In this document: positions 26,434-37,402 of the stretch, piece by piece | How positions within the stretch are numbered: position 1 is the stretch's first letter | Layout of the letters: each line of letters starts with the position of its first letter | Assembly (NCBI GenBank): GCA_002842435.1 | Contig: PHCX01000007.1 | Span: 62,001-126,000, forward strand | DNA length: 64,000 nt | Direction of reading: 5' to 3' | Source of the DNA: Betaproteobacteria bacterium HGW-Betaproteobacteria-1 | Lineage (GTDB): Bacteria > Pseudomonadota > Gammaproteobacteria > Burkholderiales > Methylophilaceae | Made by a program: the position numbers and the translations under genes | Notes under the pieces: generated by a model | Database searches by the model: none | What the model saw: only the letters and a program-made list of their open reading frames with translations | What the model was told of the DNA's origin: nothing

Positions 26434-26469
26434 CAATAAAAAACCCGACCTAAGCCGGGCTTTTTATTG
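26434..26469. terminator. Bidirectional intrinsic terminator after typA
   Basis: The arms CAATAAAAAACCCG and CGGGCTTTTTATTG enclose an 8-base loop with a single G-U pair. T-runs on both strands make it a strong stop for typA transcription on the minus strand. Confidence 0.88.
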
Positions 26470-26510
26470 CAATTCTTTTTATTACGATCCTTGCACTTTA
26501 ATCCCTACCC

Positions 26511-28319
26511 TTAATCTTTAGACGCGCGCTTACGCTCGTGTTCCAGCAGATAACGTTTACGGATGCGAATAGTCTTGGGCGTGATTTCAACCAGTTCATC
26601 ATCGTCGATAAATTCAACAGCGGATTCCAGCGTAAGCTGGACAGGCGGTACCAAACGGACCGCTTCGTCAGTGCCGGAAGCACGCACGTTGGTCAGTTGC
26701 TTACCCTTGATCGGATTGACTACCAGATCGTTATCGCGACTGTGGATGCCAATCACCATACCCTCATACAGGCGATCACCCGGGCTGGAGAACATACGAC
26801 CACGATCCTGCAGCTTCCACAGTGCATAAGCCACTGCCTCACCCTGCTCGGATGAGATCAGCACACCATTGCGACGACCCGGCATATCAGCCTTGACCGG
26901 CGCATATTCATCAAAGATATGCGCCATCAGGCCTGTACCGCGCGTCATGGTCAGGAATTCACTCTGAAAACCGATCAGGCCGCGCGCCGGGATCTTGTAT
27001 TCCAGACGGGTGCGGCCATTACCGTCGGACTCCATATTCTGCAGTTCGCCACGGCGACGACCCAACTCTTCCATGACAGCGCCCTGGCAATCATCTTCCA
27101 GGTCAACCGTAAGGATTTCATATGGCTCGCACTTCTGGCCGTCGATCTCACGGTAAACCACACGCGGCTTGCCGACTGCGATCTCAAAGCCTTCGCGGCG
27201 CATGTTTTCCAGCAAGATGGTCAAATGCAGTTCACCACGGCCTGAAACACGGAAAACATCGGCATCCTGCGTATCTTCCACACGAAGGGCGACGTTTACC
27301 AACAGTTCCTTGGTCAGACGATCACGAATCTGGCGACTGGTGACGAACTTGCCTTCGGTACCAGCCAATGGCGAGGTGTTGACCATGAAGTCCATGGTCA
27401 GCGTAGGCTCATCCACACCCAGAATCGGCAAGCCGACCGGATTTTCGCGGTCGGCGATGGTGACGCCGATACCGATTTCCTCGATACCGGAAATGATGAC
27501 GATGTCGCCAGCCTCGGCTTCCTCTACCGGCACACGCTCCAGACCCCTGAAACCAAGTACCTGGTTGATGCGGCCTTGGGCAGTTTGCTTGTCGCCATTC
27601 ATGACAACAACGATCTGACCCGGCTTGATGCGCCCATTAAGAACACGGCCTACGCCCAGACGACCGGTATAGGTTGAGTAATCCAGCGCGGAGATCTGCA
27701 ATTGCAGTGGTGCATTGCTGTCACCCTGCGGCGGTTCCACGTGCTTGAGGATAGTCTCAAACAACGGACGCATGGTCTCCGAAGGGGTGTTCATATCCAA
27801 CGTAGCGAAGCCGTTCAAGGCTGAGGCATACACTACCGGGAAATCCAGCTGTTCATCGGTAGCGCCGAGGTTGGCGAACAGATCGAACGTCTGGTTGATC
27901 ACCCAATCGGTGCGCGCACCCGGACGGTCAACCTTGTTGATCACGACGATAGGCTTGAGACCCAGCGCCAGTGCCTTCTTGGTGACGAAACGGGTTTGCG
28001 GCATCGGGCCTTCAACTGCATCTACCAGCAGCACCACACCGTCTACCATACCCAGTACGCGTTCCACCTCACCGCCGAAGTCGGCGTGCCCCGGTGTATC
28101 GACGATATTAATGTGTGTACCTTCGTAGTTGACCGCAGTGTTCTTGGCAAGAATGGTAATACCACGCTCTTTTTCGATATCACCGGAATCCATGACGCGC
28201 TCGGCGACGGCCTGGTGGGAAGCGAAGGTGCCCGCCTGCTGTAGCAGCTTGTCCACCATGGTGGTCTTACCATGGTCAACGTGGGCAATAATGGCGATGT
28301 TTCTGAGATTTCTGGACAT
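26511..28319 (-). CDS. typA: Translational GTPase TypA/BipA
   Basis: The protein has 602 residues, full length. GTPase motifs: [14 protein letters not shown] (12-25), [12 protein letters not shown] near 73-84 and [12 protein letters not shown] near 127-138. The EF-G-like domains III and V and the BipA C-terminal domain ([16 protein letters not shown] near 463-478, RSRDND-like [28 protein letters not shown]) follow. It acts on the ribosome, mostly in 50S assembly at low temperature and under stress. A predicted terminator follows. The intergenic region 28320-28686 is shared with the divergent rhlE. Confidence 0.96.
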   Translation of the reverse strand: MSRNLRNIAIIAHVDHGKTTMVDKLLQQAGTFASHQAVAERVMDSGDIEKERGITILAKNTAVNYEGTHINIVDTPGHADFGGEVERVLGMVDGVVLLVDAVEGPMPQTRFVTKKALALGLKPIVVINKVDRPGARTDWVINQTFDLFANLGATDEQLDFPVVYASALNGFATLDMNTPSETMRPLFETILKHVEPPQGDSNAPLQLQISALDYSTYTGRLGVGRVLNGRIKPGQIVVVMNGDKQTAQGRINQVLGFRGLERVPVEEAEAGDIVIISGIEEIGIGVTIADRENPVGLPILGVDEPTLTMDFMVNTSPLAGTEGKFVTSRQIRDRLTKELLVNVALRVEDTQDADVFRVSGRGELHLTILLENMRREGFEIAVGKPRVVYREIDGQKCEPYEILTVDLEDDCQGAVMEELGRRRGELQNMESDGNGRTRLEYKIPARGLIGFQSEFLTMTRGTGLMAHIFDEYAPVKADMPGRRNGVLISSEQGEAVAYALWKLQDRGRMFSSPGDRLYEGMVIGIHSRDNDLVVNPIKGKQLTNVRASGTDEAVRLVPPVQLTLESAVEFIDDDELVEITPKTIRIRKRYLLEHERKRASKD

Positions 28320-28403
28320 AGGAGTGCTTTAGGGACGGAAAACCGTTTGATTGAAAGGGCGCGATTTTACCACATAAGTGATTAAAGTATTTCGATAAAT
28401 CCT

Positions 28404-28431
28404 TTGACAAATTGATACTAATGCGTATACT
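28404..28431 (+). promoter_or_regulatory. Sigma-70 promoter of the rhlE pair
   Basis: TTGACA at 28404-28409 and TATACT at 28426-28431 are 16 bases apart, both nearly perfect. A start near 28438 would give a leader of about 250 bases before the GTG of rhlE at 28687. The 28320-28686 gap otherwise holds no gene. Confidence 0.7.
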
Positions 28432-28686
28432 TCGCGGCAGATTCAGTCTTAGTTGATTGATGATTCATCGCCCTAGCCCCTCGAAGCCCGATGTCATTTT
28501 GTGGCTCTCTTGTATTTGTTACCGGTTAGTGGCTATGCCCGTGCGCCGGTAAGAATACTGAATACATTCATTTAGTTTCGCGCTCATCCAGGCTTGACTC
28601 ATTCATTTGAGCCGGCTTCGACCATGCGTTTGCTTGCGCCTTTTCAGCCAGAACGGCTGACTATTCATTATTTAAGGAATTACTAC

Positions 28687-30108
<1,422 letters not shown>

Positions 30109-30111
30109 ACG

Positions 30112-31524
30112 ATGACTGTGATTACAGAGAACGAAGTGATTCAGGAACAGATTACGTTCGAATCATTAGGGCTTGCGCCTGAAATCCTCAAGGCGCTCAG
30201 CGAGTTTGGTTATACGACGCCAACGCCAATCCAGGCGCAAGCCATTCCGGTTGCGTTGGCGGGCGGTGACCTGATGGCAGGCGCGCAGACCGGCACCGGC
30301 AAGACCGCAGCATTTGCATTGCCGCTGCTGCAGAAGATATTGCCGCTGGCCAGTACCAGTGCCTCACCGGCACGTCACCCGATACGCGCCCTGATCCTGA
30401 CGCCGACCCGCGAGTTGGCGATTCAGGTGGAGGAAAGCGTCAAGGTCTATGCCAAGCACACCAACCTGCGCTCACTGGTAGTTTACGGCGGTGTCGATAT
30501 CAAGACACAGACACCGAGCCTGATGCGCGGCGTCGAGATCCTGGTGGCGACACCGGGCCGTTTGCTTGACCATGTCGAGCAACGCACGCTGCAACTCGGT
30601 CAGGTGCAGATGCTGATCCTGGATGAAGCCGACCGCATGCTGGATATGGGCTTCATGCCTGACCTCAAGCGGATTCTGGCCCTGCTGCCGAAACAACGTC
30701 AGAACCTGATGTTCTCTGCCACTTTCTCGAATGAGATCAAGAAACTGTCGGAAGCATTCCTCAACAACCCGACCCTGATCGAAGTCGCCCGCAGCAATGC
30801 GACTGCCGAAAACGTCACACAGAAAGTCTATCTGGTCGAACAGGCCAACAAGCATGCCCAATTGGCCGAGATCCTGCGCGGCAGTGATGCCTCGCAAGTC
30901 ATCGTGTTTACCAAGACCAAGCTGACTGCCAGCCGGCTGGCAAAGCAATTGCAGCGTGAAGGTCTGCTGGCGGATGCGATTCATGGCGACAAGAGCCAGA
31001 AGGAGCGCATGGAAGCGCTGGAAGCCTTCAAACAGGGCAAGGTTGCCGTGCTGATTGCGACCGATGTAGCGGCACGCGGCCTGGATATCGATCAACTGCC
31101 GATGGTCATCAATTACGAGATCCCGTCAGCACCGGAAGACTATGTGCACCGTATCGGCCGTACCGGCCGTGCCGGCGCCTCTGGTACCGCCATCTCGCTG
31201 GTTTCCCCTGAGGAAGAGAAATACCTCAAGGAGATCGAGAAACTGATCAAGCGGGAAATCGACAAGGAAAAAAGCACGGTCAGTGCTGCTGCCAGAGCTC
31301 CTCGCGACAGCCATTCCCGCGAAAAACGACAGGATCGCGGCGAATCCATGAATCCGGCACCGCGTCCTTTGCCCAAGAGCAAAAGCAAGGATCCCTGGTT
31401 CGACAAACCTTACGAGCCTTCGCAAAATGCCACGGCACCACAAGCGGCCAACCGCCCGGCATCCAGTCGCTCCAAAACACCGGTTGCAGCATTGCTCGGC
31501 GGCCTGAGACGGCAGGATTCCTGA
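30112..31524 (+). CDS. DEAD-box RNA helicase, RhlE type (second copy)
   Basis: The protein has 470 residues. It carries all core motifs: AQTGTGKT, PTRELAIQVEE, ATPGRLLDH, LDEADRMLDMGF, SATFSNEIKK, TKTKLTASRL, TDVAARGLDIDQL and HRIGRTGRAG. It differs from the first copy in the acidic N-terminus and in a shorter tail rich in serine and proline (from about 385: PRDSHSREKRQDRG, SKSKDPWFDKPYEPS). The two are diverged paralogues rather than a recent duplication. They form a two-gene operon ending in a strong terminator at 31556-31587. Confidence 0.92.
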   Translation: MTVITENEVIQEQITFESLGLAPEILKALSEFGYTTPTPIQAQAIPVALAGGDLMAGAQTGTGKTAAFALPLLQKILPLASTSASPARHPIRALILTPTRELAIQVEESVKVYAKHTNLRSLVVYGGVDIKTQTPSLMRGVEILVATPGRLLDHVEQRTLQLGQVQMLILDEADRMLDMGFMPDLKRILALLPKQRQNLMFSATFSNEIKKLSEAFLNNPTLIEVARSNATAENVTQKVYLVEQANKHAQLAEILRGSDASQVIVFTKTKLTASRLAKQLQREGLLADAIHGDKSQKERMEALEAFKQGKVAVLIATDVAARGLDIDQLPMVINYEIPSAPEDYVHRIGRTGRAGASGTAISLVSPEEEKYLKEIEKLIKREIDKEKSTVSAAARAPRDSHSREKRQDRGESMNPAPRPLPKSKSKDPWFDKPYEPSQNATAPQAANRPASSRSKTPVAALLGGLRRQDS

Positions 31525-31555
31525 AGTCAGGCGGGTAAGTTTAAGCGCACCAAGT

Positions 31556-31587
31556 AAAAGAGCCTCCGGATGGAGGCTCTTTTTTTA
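31556..31587 (+). terminator. Intrinsic terminator after the helicase pair
   Basis: AAAAGAGCCTCC-GGAT-GGAGGCTCTTTT is a perfect 12-base stem with a 4-base loop, followed by a run of T. It stops transcription of the two helicase genes on the plus strand and faces the divergent-tail haemoglobin gene. Confidence 0.92.
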
Positions 31588-31596
31588 TCCTTGTTT

Positions 31597-32010
31597 TTAT
31601 CCCGGTTGATTTCGCATCATGTCGGCAAGCTCGTACAGCACCGTCGCCAACTGGGTCAGCACCGGCTCTTCCACACCCGTTTCGTGCAACGCCTTGATCA
31701 TGCAATACATCCACTGGTCACGCGCCGATTCACCGATGGCAAACGGCAAATGCCGTGCACGCAATCTAGGATGTCCGTAACGCTCGATATAGAGTTGTGG
31801 CCCACCGGTCCAGCCGGTCAGGAACATGAAGAGCTTTTCCCTTGCGGAAGTCAGGTCTTCGGCATGCATGGCGCGGATACCCTTTGCACGCGGGTCGGTA
31901 TCCATGATGTCGTAGAAACGCTCGACGACTTCTCGGATCTTTTCCGTACCCCCCAGCATCTCAAAAAAGGTTCTGGACTGGCTATCCGGCTCCTGCGGTT
32001 TTTCAATCAC
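31597..32010 (-). CDS. Group II truncated haemoglobin
   Basis: Start chosen at GTG 32010, ten bases below the purT stop; the frame is open further upstream, but only as a shadow of purT. The product has 137 residues. Hallmarks of group II (trHbO) globins: TFFEMLGGTEKIREVVERFYDIM near the N-terminus, the FLTGWTGGPQLYIERYGHPRLRARHLPF segment with the proximal histidine in ARHLPF, and the ARDQWMYCM tryptophan of the G helix. It binds haem and probably O2 or NO for protection or as an electron sink. It is probably co-transcribed with purT. Confidence 0.88.
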   Translation of the reverse strand: MIEKPQEPDSQSRTFFEMLGGTEKIREVVERFYDIMDTDPRAKGIRAMHAEDLTSAREKLFMFLTGWTGGPQLYIERYGHPRLRARHLPFAIGESARDQWMYCMIKALHETGVEEPVLTQLATVLYELADMMRNQPG

Positions 32011-32020
32011 GGCTGAATCT

Positions 32021-33223
32021 TCAATCTGCAGTTGTCGTCTTGACCAGGCTCGCTGCCAATTTGGCGCGACTGCGGGCCTCTTCGACATCCTTGCCGGAAG
32101 CCAGAGCCACGCCCATGCGACGCCGGACAAAGGACTCTGGCTTACCGAACAGTCGCAGATCGGACTCCGGTACAGCGAGCGCTTTTTCCACGTCATCAAA
32201 GGCGAGCTGTCTGCTGTCTGCTCCGCCGTATATGACCGCGCTTGCTGCCGGCCGCTGCAGGGCAACATTCACCGGCAAGCCGAGGATGGCGCGCGCATGC
32301 AGGTCGAATTCGCTGAAACGCTGGCTGGCCATGGTCACCATGCCGGTATCATGCGGCCTCGGGCTGACCTCGGAGAACCAGACATCTTCACCCTTGACGA
32401 AGAGTTCCACGCCAAACAATCCCAAGCCACCCAAACTATCAGTCACGGCCTTGGCGATATTCTGAGCGCGTTGCAGAGCAACATTATTCATGGCCTGCGG
32501 CTGCCAACTCTCTACATAGTCGCCTTTTTGCTGCAGATGACCGATAGGCTCGCAGAAATGTGTCTCGACCTGTCCTTCCGCATTCTTTGCACGCACCGTC
32601 AGCAAAGTGATCTCGTAATCGAAATCGATCTGACCTTCGACGATGACCACACCCTGATTCACACGTCCGCCGCTAGCAGCATAATCCCAGGCAGCAGAGA
32701 CTTCCGAGGCATCAGTGATGCGTGACTGGCCTTTGCCGGACGAAGACATGGTGGGTTTGATGAAACATGGATAGCCGATACCACCATCAATTGCCTGCTG
32801 CAAGGCCTGCAAACTGTTGGCAAAGGCATAGGGCGAGGTTGGCAAGCCCAACTCTTCCGCTGCCAGACGACGAATGCCTTCACGGTTCATGGTGAGTTGT
32901 ACGGCCTTGACAGTGGGAATGACATGCGCGATTCCCTGCGCTTCAATATCCGCCAGTGTGGCGGTATTCAATGCCTCAATTTCCGGCACAATGAGGTCTG
33001 GATTTTCCTGAGCGATTATAGCTCGCAAGGCAGCATCGTCAGTCATGTCGATCACATGCGCCCTGTGTGCTACCTGATGTCCCGGTGCATTGGCATAACG
33101 ATCGACCGCAATCACCTCGACCCCGAGCCGTTGCAAGGCAATGATGACTTCCTTGCCCAACTCACCACTGCCCAACAGCATCACGCGTGTCGCATTGGGG
33201 CTCAAAGGGGTTCCGATTTTCAT
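32021..33223 (-). CDS. purT: Formate-dependent GAR transformylase 2
   Basis: The protein has 400 residues, full length. It has an N-terminal Rossmann-like [17 protein letters not shown] (16-32), an ATP-grasp domain with [12 protein letters not shown] near 154-165, and the C-terminal [24 protein letters not shown] segment (about 279-302), a PurT signature. It makes formyl-GAR directly from formate and ATP in purine synthesis. Its presence makes the PurN-like gene at 1849-2562 unlikely to be a purine enzyme. Confidence 0.96.
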   Translation of the reverse strand: MKIGTPLSPNATRVMLLGSGELGKEVIIALQRLGVEVIAVDRYANAPGHQVAHRAHVIDMTDDAALRAIIAQENPDLIVPEIEALNTATLADIEAQGIAHVIPTVKAVQLTMNREGIRRLAAEELGLPTSPYAFANSLQALQQAIDGGIGYPCFIKPTMSSSGKGQSRITDASEVSAAWDYAASGGRVNQGVVIVEGQIDFDYEITLLTVRAKNAEGQVETHFCEPIGHLQQKGDYVESWQPQAMNNVALQRAQNIAKAVTDSLGGLGLFGVELFVKGEDVWFSEVSPRPHDTGMVTMASQRFSEFDLHARAILGLPVNVALQRPAASAVIYGGADSRQLAFDDVEKALAVPESDLRLFGKPESFVRRRMGVALASGKDVEEARSRAKLAASLVKTTTAD

Positions 33224-33295
33224 GCCTGACTCCTGATTGAATTCAGGAGGATTTTATCATGCGGGGGAGTAGCTGGCGTCTGTCAAGGTCGGGAT

Positions 33296-34732
33296 TTAAT
33301 CGCCCTTGATGCCATGTTTGTCCATCCGATAGCGGATGGCCATGCGTGTGATACCCAACAGGCGGGCAGCTTCTGATACGTTATTGTTGGCCTGCGCCAG
33401 CGCATTCTCGATAAGGATTTTCTCAGCCACATCCAATGTGACGCTGGAAGCATTGCTGTTGAAGCTGATTTTGGCAGCACCAGGCTCTATGGCAATCGCC
33501 AGGTCCTGTCCACTGATCACCTCATCACGACTGAGCAGGACAGCCCGGCTTATTTGATGCTTGAGTTCCCGCACGTTACCCGGCCACTGATAGCGACCGA
33601 TAACTTCAATCGCCTCATCGGAGAAACGTCTGGGCTGCAAACCGTAACGACGCTCCGTCTGACTGGCGAAATGGCGCGCCAGCAGCAGAATGTCATCACC
33701 ACGCTCACGCAATGCTGGCATGACGATGTTCAACACGTTCAATCGATAATAGAGATCAGAGCGGAAACGCCCTTCCAGCACCATTTGCTGCAAGTCACGG
33801 TTGGTTGCCGCAACGAAGCGTGCCGCTACAGGTCTTTCCTTGGTGGAACCCACCCGGCGCACCATGCGGCGTTCGAGCACATTCAGCAGTTTGGCCTGCA
33901 AGCTCAGTGGCATTTCGCCGATCTCATCCAGAAAAAGTGTGCCGTCTTCCGCGGCCTCGATCAAACCACAACGTGAGGATTGGGCGCTGGTAAATGCACC
34001 GCGCTCATGCCCGAACAACTCGCTTTCGATCAACTCGGCCGGCAGCGATGCGCAATCGACATGGACAAACGGTCTATCCTTGATCATGCAGGACAAATGC
34101 AGCAACCTCGCCGCCACGTCCTTGCCGGTCCCGGTCTCGCCGTTGATAAGAACAGTAGGCGGCGGCACGGCTGTTTCAATCGAAGCCAATTGTGCGACAC
34201 GCTCGATCTGTTTGCGAACCCGCTGCATCACCGCGCTATCGCCGATCATCTCGACGCCGACTGCAATGGCATCATGCGAATTGCGCTGACGCGAATAGTC
34301 AAGATGATGCTTGAGTTTGCTGGCATTCTCTGCCTTCTCGATCACCAGCAAGAGCTCTTCAAGATCGACTGGTTTCTTCAGATAATCGGTAGCACCTTGT
34401 TTCATGGCATTGACGGCATCGCTGAGTTCGCCGAATGCCGTCATGACAATCACGGAGATGCCCTTGGTCACAAAGTCAGTCAGCAAGTCCATGCCACTGC
34501 CATCCGGCAGCCGCATATCGAGCAAGACGATATCCGGCGCCATCTGCTTGGCCAGCGCACGTCCATCCTTGATATTCTCTGCATGCTCACAGTCATACCC
34601 CGCCTTCTTCAGGCGTTTGACGACGGCACGGGCAAACAGTGCCTCATCCTCGATGACAAGCACACGCGCCTTCTGCTGAAAGGCCTGATTGTGGGTCACC
34701 CCATCAAATGTTTCTGCGTGTGCCTGCATCAT
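33296..34732 (-). CDS. NtrC-family sigma-54 activator, response regulator
   Basis: The protein has 478 residues with three parts. The receiver (about 22-135) has phosphoryl-accepting D72 in LLDMRLPDGSG and the lysine of YLKKPV. The AAA+ domain (about 160-395) has Walker A GETGTGKD and the sigma-54 loop as GAFTSA (about 243-248), where almost all activators have GAFTGA. A Fis-type helix-turn-helix ends the protein (about 430-478, NNVSEAARLLGITRMAIRYR). It starts 11 bases after the TonB-dependent receptor, so the activator is probably made from the same mRNA. No sensor kinase gene adjoins it. Confidence 0.92.
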   Translation of the reverse strand: MMQAHAETFDGVTHNQAFQQKARVLVIEDEALFARAVVKRLKKAGYDCEHAENIKDGRALAKQMAPDIVLLDMRLPDGSGMDLLTDFVTKGISVIVMTAFGELSDAVNAMKQGATDYLKKPVDLEELLLVIEKAENASKLKHHLDYSRQRNSHDAIAVGVEMIGDSAVMQRVRKQIERVAQLASIETAVPPPTVLINGETGTGKDVAARLLHLSCMIKDRPFVHVDCASLPAELIESELFGHERGAFTSAQSSRCGLIEAAEDGTLFLDEIGEMPLSLQAKLLNVLERRMVRRVGSTKERPVAARFVAATNRDLQQMVLEGRFRSDLYYRLNVLNIVMPALRERGDDILLLARHFASQTERRYGLQPRRFSDEAIEVIGRYQWPGNVRELKHQISRAVLLSRDEVISGQDLAIAIEPGAAKISFNSNASSVTLDVAEKILIENALAQANNNVSEAARLLGITRMAIRYRMDKHGIKGD

Positions 34733-34743
34733 TCAAATCATCT

Positions 34744-37167
34744 CTATTTCTTAGCTGCGAACTCGTAACGAACACCCAGCCAGCCAGCGCGCGGAGCACC
34801 TGGCAGAATGCCAAGCATCTTCTGTTCTTCGCCGAACTGACCGTTGGCATCAAACAGTGTCTCAGCCAGACGGCCACTAACGTCATATTCCCGGTCGAAC
34901 AGATTGGTTACCTTGGCGAATGCCTTCCAGCCACTACCAATGTTGTACTGGCTGTCCAGATTAACGAGGAAATAGCCGCTCAGCTTCCCGTCGCCGGTGG
35001 CGCAAACAGCACCGCCAGCGCAATTGGCTGCATTCGACTTGTGCTTGTTGTTTTCATTACCCATCACATACTGGTCGGAATAACCAATGATGTTGGCACC
35101 AATCGACCAATCCGGAGTCACCTGGTACTGACCGCGCACTTTCACCTGATGAGCCGGAATCGAGGTCATGCGATCGCCGGATTTAACCTGGATAATCCCA
35201 TCGCCATCAGCCGATGAATTGGATGGGCTGGCGAACACCATGTCGCTGTCGTAGGTTGCACGAATGTAGCTGTAAGACACATTCCAGCGGAACTTGCTGA
35301 TATCACCGGCCAGCCCGAGGTCTATGCCCTGGCGCTTGGTGCGACCGACATTCTGGTAGTAACCAGCACCATTGGCAGCACCCGCAGCCGTGAACTGGAT
35401 GTCATCATGATTGACAGCCTGGTAAACACCGGCATTCCAGCGGATCGACTCGGTCAGATTGCCACGACCGCCGACCTCATAGGTTTTGGCAACCACTTGA
35501 TTGAGAGGAGGGTCATCCGCCATGGCAGATGGCAGGAGACATGGGTTCTCCGGGTTGGAGCAACCGAGTTCAATCGATGTCGGTGCGCGGCTGGATTCGC
35601 TATAGGACGTATACAAAGTCAGCTGATCACTAGGCGTATGACTCAAGCCGATCATCGGGTTCAGGCGTGTGTAACTGTCTTTGGCTGTCAAAGATTGGTC
35701 GGACGCATCGCCGCGCAAGGTATCGACGTTATCCACGCGTGTGAAGTTCCAGCTGGCACCTGCAGTGACATGCCATTGATCGTTCAGCGATAAGGTGTCT
35801 GTAGCAAACAAGCGGGCTGTGTACTGCTTGCCAGTCAGACCAGTACTCTGGCGATTGTATTCATAGGGCCCAATCGGAGCACGTGTAGCGTCGAATACAT
35901 CCTCAAATGCGTCAAAGTCGACACCTGCAAGGCCACCTTCCATTTCAGCAATATTGATAGACTCGGACTGCTTGAAACGGATCAGAGAATAGTCATAACC
36001 AGCGCCCACTGTCAGCTGGTTCTCCATACCCACCCAGTCCTGATTGAATACGAACTGACCAGTAGCGCCGTAATTGTCCTGCGTAGTCTTGGAGTTGTTG
36101 AGTGCAGACCCTGAAGCCTCAAGATCATCCCCTGAACCATCCCCAACCCAGCCGTAAGGATTGTTCTTGTTAACCGAACCAAGATCATCAGCATCAATTT
36201 CAGCCTCATAAAGGTCGCCGTTCAATGTACGCCGGTTGGACTTGCGATAATAGATGTTGCCGGCAAACATGGTTTCATCATTGAACCAGTGCGTGCCATT
36301 CAAAGCCAGATGATGGTAGTAGTTATTGGTGAAGTCAGGACGCGTATGGATCTGGTCACGGTCGCCGTGCAGCAGGATTTCCGGCGCAAAGCCATTGCCG
36401 GTCAGATTGTTGTCCGTGTGGATGTAGCTCAGCTCCAGACGGGTAGCTTCATCCTGCCAGCCCAGCTTGGCAAATACCTGATTGACGTGGGAAGGCGAAT
36501 ATCTTCTCCAGCCATCTTCCGTGGTATGTTGCGCGCCGATGTAGAAATCAACAGCACCGCTTTCGGACACCAGGCCATATTCAGCCAAGGCACGCTGCCT
36601 GCCCCAGGAGCCGAATTCGTATTCAACACCGACGCCTTCAGCATCGCGACCGCCCTTGGTTTGAACCGCAATCGCACCACCCAGGGTGTTCAAGCCATAA
36701 AGCGGATTGGAACCTGGCACCAGTTGCATGCCTCCGATAGCGAAGCTCGGGATCTTGTCCCAGAGGGTCACATCGCCGAATGGCTCATTTACGCGTACAC
36801 CATCTATATATGTAGACAAACCTTGCGCATTGCCCAGCAAAGAAGAGGCTGAATAACCGCGGAAATTGATTTCCGGCTGATATGGATTGCCTGCCATGTC
36901 GGTCGCGGTCACACCCTGCATGTTGTTCATCATGTAATCTGCCAACGAGGTGCCGGCCTGATTATTAATATCGGCTGGCGTAGCGAGCTGCACATTGGCA
37001 GGCACCTTGTTTGCCGGCAAGCCTATACCTGGCAAAGGCGTCGTGCTGATAACTTCAATCTTGCCTGTCCTGGCAACTTCCTCGGCCATGAGCGTCAATG
37101 GTGAAGCAAAGACGCCGGCAACGGCGATAGAAACGAGTTTCAAACGTAATGGATTTGCGTTTTTCAT
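34744..37167 (-). CDS. TonB-dependent outer-membrane receptor
   Basis: The protein has 807 residues. A signal peptide (about 1-28, MKNANPLRLKLVSIAVAG start) is followed by a plug domain (about 40-185 with NFRGYSASSLLGNAQG, YIDGVRVNEPFGDV and the GLNTLGGAIAV ending). A 22-strand barrel ends at VRYEFAAKK, with the TonB-receptor C-terminal segment NLFDREYDVSG near 755. A GCSNPENPC loop could hold a disulfide. The substrate is not evident; iron chelates, metals or complex sugars are possible. A good ribosome site (GGGGAG) precedes the ATG. A sigma-54-like promoter and palindromic sites lie upstream, and the sigma-54 activator gene follows. Confidence 0.92.
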   Translation of the reverse strand: MKNANPLRLKLVSIAVAGVFASPLTLMAEEVARTGKIEVISTTPLPGIGLPANKVPANVQLATPADINNQAGTSLADYMMNNMQGVTATDMAGNPYQPEINFRGYSASSLLGNAQGLSTYIDGVRVNEPFGDVTLWDKIPSFAIGGMQLVPGSNPLYGLNTLGGAIAVQTKGGRDAEGVGVEYEFGSWGRQRALAEYGLVSESGAVDFYIGAQHTTEDGWRRYSPSHVNQVFAKLGWQDEATRLELSYIHTDNNLTGNGFAPEILLHGDRDQIHTRPDFTNNYYHHLALNGTHWFNDETMFAGNIYYRKSNRRTLNGDLYEAEIDADDLGSVNKNNPYGWVGDGSGDDLEASGSALNNSKTTQDNYGATGQFVFNQDWVGMENQLTVGAGYDYSLIRFKQSESINIAEMEGGLAGVDFDAFEDVFDATRAPIGPYEYNRQSTGLTGKQYTARLFATDTLSLNDQWHVTAGASWNFTRVDNVDTLRGDASDQSLTAKDSYTRLNPMIGLSHTPSDQLTLYTSYSESSRAPTSIELGCSNPENPCLLPSAMADDPPLNQVVAKTYEVGGRGNLTESIRWNAGVYQAVNHDDIQFTAAGAANGAGYYQNVGRTKRQGIDLGLAGDISKFRWNVSYSYIRATYDSDMVFASPSNSSADGDGIIQVKSGDRMTSIPAHQVKVRGQYQVTPDWSIGANIIGYSDQYVMGNENNKHKSNAANCAGGAVCATGDGKLSGYFLVNLDSQYNIGSGWKAFAKVTNLFDREYDVSGRLAETLFDANGQFGEEQKMLGILPGAPRAGWLGVRYEFAAKK

Positions 37168-37212
37168 GTAATCTCCCCAGATTATTAATGTTGTAAATAC
37201 TCGAAGACTACA

Positions 37213-37227
37213 TCAAGAACTGTGCCA
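37213..37227 (-). promoter_or_regulatory. Candidate sigma-54 promoter of the TonB-dependent receptor
   Basis: On the minus strand TGGCACAGTTCTTGA matches the -24 element TGGCAC exactly. After the required spacing it gives TTGA in place of TTGC at -12. Transcription would begin near 37201, leaving a leader of about 34 bases before the receptor start at 37167. Confidence 0.6.
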
Positions 37228-37307
37228 GAAATGACTCCAGAAAAATTACTCAATAAAATCAACGAAAACCTTATGCAAAAACAACCGATGGGGAAAGTTT
37301 AATCGCT

Positions 37308-37333
37308 AAATGTGGTTGTATACAACCACATTT
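37308..37333. promoter_or_regulatory. 26-base perfect palindrome, candidate activator site 1
   Basis: Bases 37308-37333 read identically on both strands, with core GGTTGTATACAACC. The centre (37320.5) is about 119 bases upstream of the predicted sigma-54 start site, a normal distance for an NtrC-type enhancer. It lies just past the ybbP stop. Confidence 0.6.
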
Positions 37334-37344
37334 TTGGTTGTAGT

Positions 37345-37358
37345 GGCTGTATACAACC
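37345..37358. promoter_or_regulatory. Near-palindrome, candidate activator site 2
   Basis: GGCTGTATACAACC differs from the site 1 core by a single base. Its centre (37351.5) is 31 bases from the centre of site 1, close to three helical turns. Isolated half-sites GGTTGTA (37336-37342) and TACAACC (37363-37369) flank it. Confidence 0.55.
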
Positions 37359-37402
37359 AACTTACAACCAATTTCCATCTCAAACTCTGGAATCAAAGAT
37401 AA

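Noticed and set aside
28594..28686. Upstream extension of the first rhlE frame
   Set aside because: In frame and open, but the GTG at 28687 has the good ribosome site and begins at the conserved helicase N-terminus.
32011..32268. N-terminal extension of the truncated haemoglobin
   Set aside because: This part overlaps the purT coding region in another frame and shows no globin similarity; the globin begins after 32010.
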